The notes under the pieces were generated by a model, which saw nothing but the letters and a program-made list of their open reading frames with translations, had not been told where the DNA came from and ran no database searches. From Mesostigma viride (Eukaryota; Streptophyta; Mesostigmatophyceae; Mesostigmatales; Mesostigmataceae), in the NCBI GenBank assembly GCA_009746045.1, contig RPFO01000213.1, forward strand, positions 3,275,266 through 3,339,265: 64,000 nt of DNA. Reading direction: 5' to 3'. Position numbers and translations under genes: made by a program. How positions within the stretch are numbered: position 1 is the first letter of the stretch; every line of letters starts with the position of its first letter. This document shows positions 61,021-64,000 of this stretch, in pieces.

Positions 61021-61455
61021 GCTGGATTCCCCAGCTTAGGGGAATACAGCAGTAGTAGTGCAGAATAGATAGACCATGGCGATGTACATGTACGCCTCCT
61101 AGAGGCACTGTCCCAGCTAAGCCACGCGCTTTATTTAATCATGTACATGTGTGCCTATGATGTGCCACACTCCAGACGATGCCTAGCCTTATTTAGTAAT
61201 GTTGTGCCCATGCAGGGAGTAACTCTCTGCTGAGATGCCATGCCCTAGCTTTTTGTATAGCCATGCTGATCTTCCCCCCCATGACAGGCTCCCCCTTCGC
61301 TGGGCATAGCTTGAAGATCATGGGGATGCAAGTGCCCTGGTGCACCTAGAGCAAGGGTCCTTTACATTCCCACCCTTGCAGGAAGTAGCTTAGAATGTAT
61401 GATAGGCCATATGCCCCTTCTCTGGGCTATGTGCTACATGCCCCTTCTGTGGGCT
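61021..61455 (+). mobile_element. 3' UTR of an ORF1-only element, coding part lost
   Basis: CCCCAGCTTAGGGGAATACA through GGCCATATGCCCCTTCTCTG matches 40880-41280. The hairpin and tail are missing; a short CATGCCCCTTCT duplication joins it to the next ORF1 copy. Confidence 0.8.
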
Positions 61456-62411
61456 ATGTGCAGCTCCGCCATCAGGTCCGGCAGGCAGCGGTGACACTAG
61501 TCGTGCACTGGTGGTCGTCCAGCAACCTCCCGCCGGGCTTAACGCCTCGCCATCTGCATCGCCTGACCCCAAGCGCACCCGCTCAGCCGACAAAACAGGA
61601 GGGTCTTCACGCCCCTCAGAACCGAGCTTTCGGCCCCTGCCTTTCAAGGTCGAAGATTACGACTGGGCCAACCCGTCTCCGACCGATGCTCTGCGATGCA
61701 TCTTCTTAATCGGGGACTACGCTTCGCTTTACGACCTGTGCCTCCATCTCCACGACAACAATCGCCTCATCCTCCCGGACGGCCGCCTCTGGCGACACCT
61801 CACCCTGCTGCCCGGGTGCAAGCGCCCCGAACTCCAGCACGCCATCCTCAACTCCCTTCTCCAGCGCTCCGACGGCGACATCTGGGCTCCATCCATCACC
61901 GCCCCCACACTCCGTTCCATCCTGACGGAAGCCTTCCAGCAGCACGTGACCCCCCTTGCTGCCGACATTTCAGCAATCGGCGGCACGCTGACTGCTGAAC
62001 TTCCTCACATTTCCACCGCCGCCGCCTCCACCTCCACCGCCGTTTCCGCCTTCACTGCTGACATCCAAGCCCAGCTCCTCGACCTCGACCAACGCCTTCA
62101 AGCCACCGCCACCGCCCTTGAGAGCTTGCATGCATGACACCGCCGGCCTCACCGCCCAAGCGGTGCAGGAAATCGCTGCCCAGCCGGCCGGGCACCTGCT
62201 GGCCCGGCCAGTGATGTTCCCTCCACCTGCCGGGCGGACTTGCTTAAGCATCATACCACCTCCACCACCTCCACCGGCATCACGGCACAACTCAAGCAAC
62301 AAGCCCTCGACCTTCGCGAGGCGGCCGAGCTCGACAAGCGCAGCCACAATGTCATCGTCAAGCACTTCGACCAGCCGGCAGGTGAGACCTCCACGAGTCT
62401 CCTTGAGGCAG
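61456..62411 (+). pseudogene. ORF1p-like gene, copy C, truncated at both ends
   Basis: Starts within the Pro/Ser head (matching 37986 of copy A), keeps the VEDYDW and GDYASLYDLCLHLHDNNR segments in one frame, then loses frame near 62130 and again near 62230. It reaches GETSTSLLEAV and is cut at TTAA 62412-62415 by element E3. It supplies the reference for the frameshift in copy A. Confidence 0.75.
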
Positions 62412-62415
62412 TTAA

Positions 62416-64000
62416 GGGGAGGTGGCACCCCAAAACCCTTAAAAATTGAACTATGGTAATAACACTTGAAATTCATTTGCACAATGCTGAAATATGATTG
62501 CGGGCACTAAATAACATCTCTTGTGACTTGTCCATGCACTTGTTGGGGGTACTACCCCCAAGTATACGCCAATATTGCGCTATAAATAGAAAAAGACGCT
62601 AATTAGGGCTGGGTATGCCCCAGCCAATGCACACATTTGTTGGCAACCAAAAATCAACCATTTGTAGTTCCCTGAGTGTGTAGCTTGCTGAGCTATTTAC
62701 ATCATGGAAATGGCAAAACCTTGAACAGTTATTAATTTTCCCGCAAAACAGGTCTTTTTTTACCGGACATTGGGAATAAACATATCATAAACACTTCAGA
62801 TAAGGCCACAAAATCAAGCGAAAATCCGGCTAACAGGGGGACAGCAGTGGTCCAAGTCCCAGGTCATTCCGACAAGTCTAGCTCAAGTTATAAGGTTTTG
62901 CGTGCTAAAACCTGAACATACGCTAAATGAGGTTTTTCTGTGTATAAGGCCACCTAGACAGCATGTTTTCCATCCAAGAAGCCAAAAAACATGCCCAACT
63001 CGATCACACAACATAAGAAAAGGCTAGGCACCTCATCTGCCCTCCCCTGCCCTCAGCATGGCCAGCCTTGCCAGCGTGCGCATAGCAACACCTTCGCTAG
63101 GCATACACGCACCAAGAGAGCATACACTATGCTCAGCCCAAGGTTACCATGTAAATTTATGCCAAGAACTCAGCAAGTATACGTGTAAAAACCTTAGAAA
63201 GACTGCCCAAGCAATAGAGGCAACTGCAGCCTGCAAACTTGGCAGCAAATCATACATGCTGTCTGCCATGCATTCACATCCTATCCAGCTTGCCTTGCTG
63301 CACACATAGCAGGGAAGTCTTAATGGTTATAGCTCAAGGAAAGCAATAAAAACACCTATCTAATGCAATGCCACTCATGCAGTATGGCCAGCAAAAGAAC
63401 CACTCTCACCTTCCTTTCCAATATGGCAATTTGCTAAGAAGCTGATGCCAGCTTGTTAGCCTCTAGGCACATGCCGGATGTCTTTACTAAAACAGGCGTG
63501 TCAGATCCGGCACATAACAAAGCGTCTGAGCAAGCTCATGTCCAAAGGATTATGGAAAACAAATGTCAACACATTACCAACAACTTGACCTCGGCGCCTT
63601 AAGCATGCCAGCCACAAACTACACGAAATTGTACGAAATTGCTAGGAATCTGACGATGCAACCGAAAGGAATGGAGCGCTTCCTGCAGGGAAACTGCCCG
63701 AAAAAAAGGCGAAAGGCCGACGTTATTGCACCTGCCTGCGTGGAAATGTTTCATGCATAAACTGGCACGCAAGCTCGAACAATAAAAGACATCATCCATT
63801 GATCAGGCGAACAAGGAAGGTGCGCCTTCCGTGAATACGTCGAAGGCGACATGCGCAGGCCTGCGTAGGTTCTTACCTTGAATGCCGGAAATGTAAAAGA
63901 AACCGGGAAGCTTCGGCACAAACTCGACAACACCATTAAGTTAGCTTCATAATCGCTCTTTAGAGCCTACGTTGCCTCACAATAGCTGCCGTAAACCTGC
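62416..64000. mobile_element. TTAA-target TIR element E3, runs off the right edge
   Basis: Starts GGGGAGGTGGCACCCC after TTAA. It matches 35698-37276 nearly base for base, apart from scattered substitutions and a few small indels (for example an added GTTATT near 63723). About 0.3 kb should remain beyond the window. Confidence 0.85.

Overview
The window reads as nuclear DNA of a green alga. The genes are GC-rich with GT-AG introns, many of them packed with minisatellites. One gene is a clear AKR2-type STI1/ankyrin chaperone of the kind known from plants and green algae. A second has an EDR1/CTR1-type kinase N-domain. A third is a very large beta-helix membrane protein of a type common in algal genomes. 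The species cannot be fixed from the sequence alone.

Layout. Positions 1-5125 (minus): 5' part of an EDR1-domain gene that runs off the left edge; a long tetranucleotide array sits in its second intron. Positions 7237-24668 (minus): a 15-exon gene whose reconstructed CDS is exactly in frame (2201 codons plus stop), encoding signal peptide, parallel beta-helix repeats, a Cys-rich module, and about nine membrane helices with a large Ser/Gly-rich loop. Positions 26.2-42.2 kb: a retrotransposon and DNA-transposon graveyard. It holds a truncated non-LTR element with reverse transcriptase, several elements that carry only an ORF1-like gene followed directly by a 3' UTR, TTAA-target terminal-inverted-repeat elements, and foldback arrays of 3' UTR copies. 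Positions 43839-44855 (minus): an intronless coiled-coil gene. Positions 45.6-48.6 kb: a tandem mosaic of repeated cassettes. Positions 48.7-51.0 kb: a mariner/pogo-like element with a TTAA element nested inside. Positions 51699-58652 (plus): an eight-exon AKR2 homologue (326 aa) whose fourth intron holds four tandem box C/D-like RNA structures. Positions 58.7-64.0 kb: repeats again, including an ORF1-only element split by a TTAA element that repeats 35.7-37.3 kb and runs off the right edge.

The most notable observations are: (1) the intronic C/D-like RNA cluster, with conserved boxes and paired-stem changes; (2) a minimal hairpin, CTCC-CAAC-GGAG, found ten times just before variable AT-rich tails at the 3' ends of otherwise different retroelements, suggesting a shared reverse-transcriptase recognition signal; (3) ORF1-only elements lacking any ORF2; (4) precise TTAA insertions into ORF1 that leave the flanking reading frame consistent. 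All gene models are read by eye from splice signals and reading phase; no transcripts or database searches were available.
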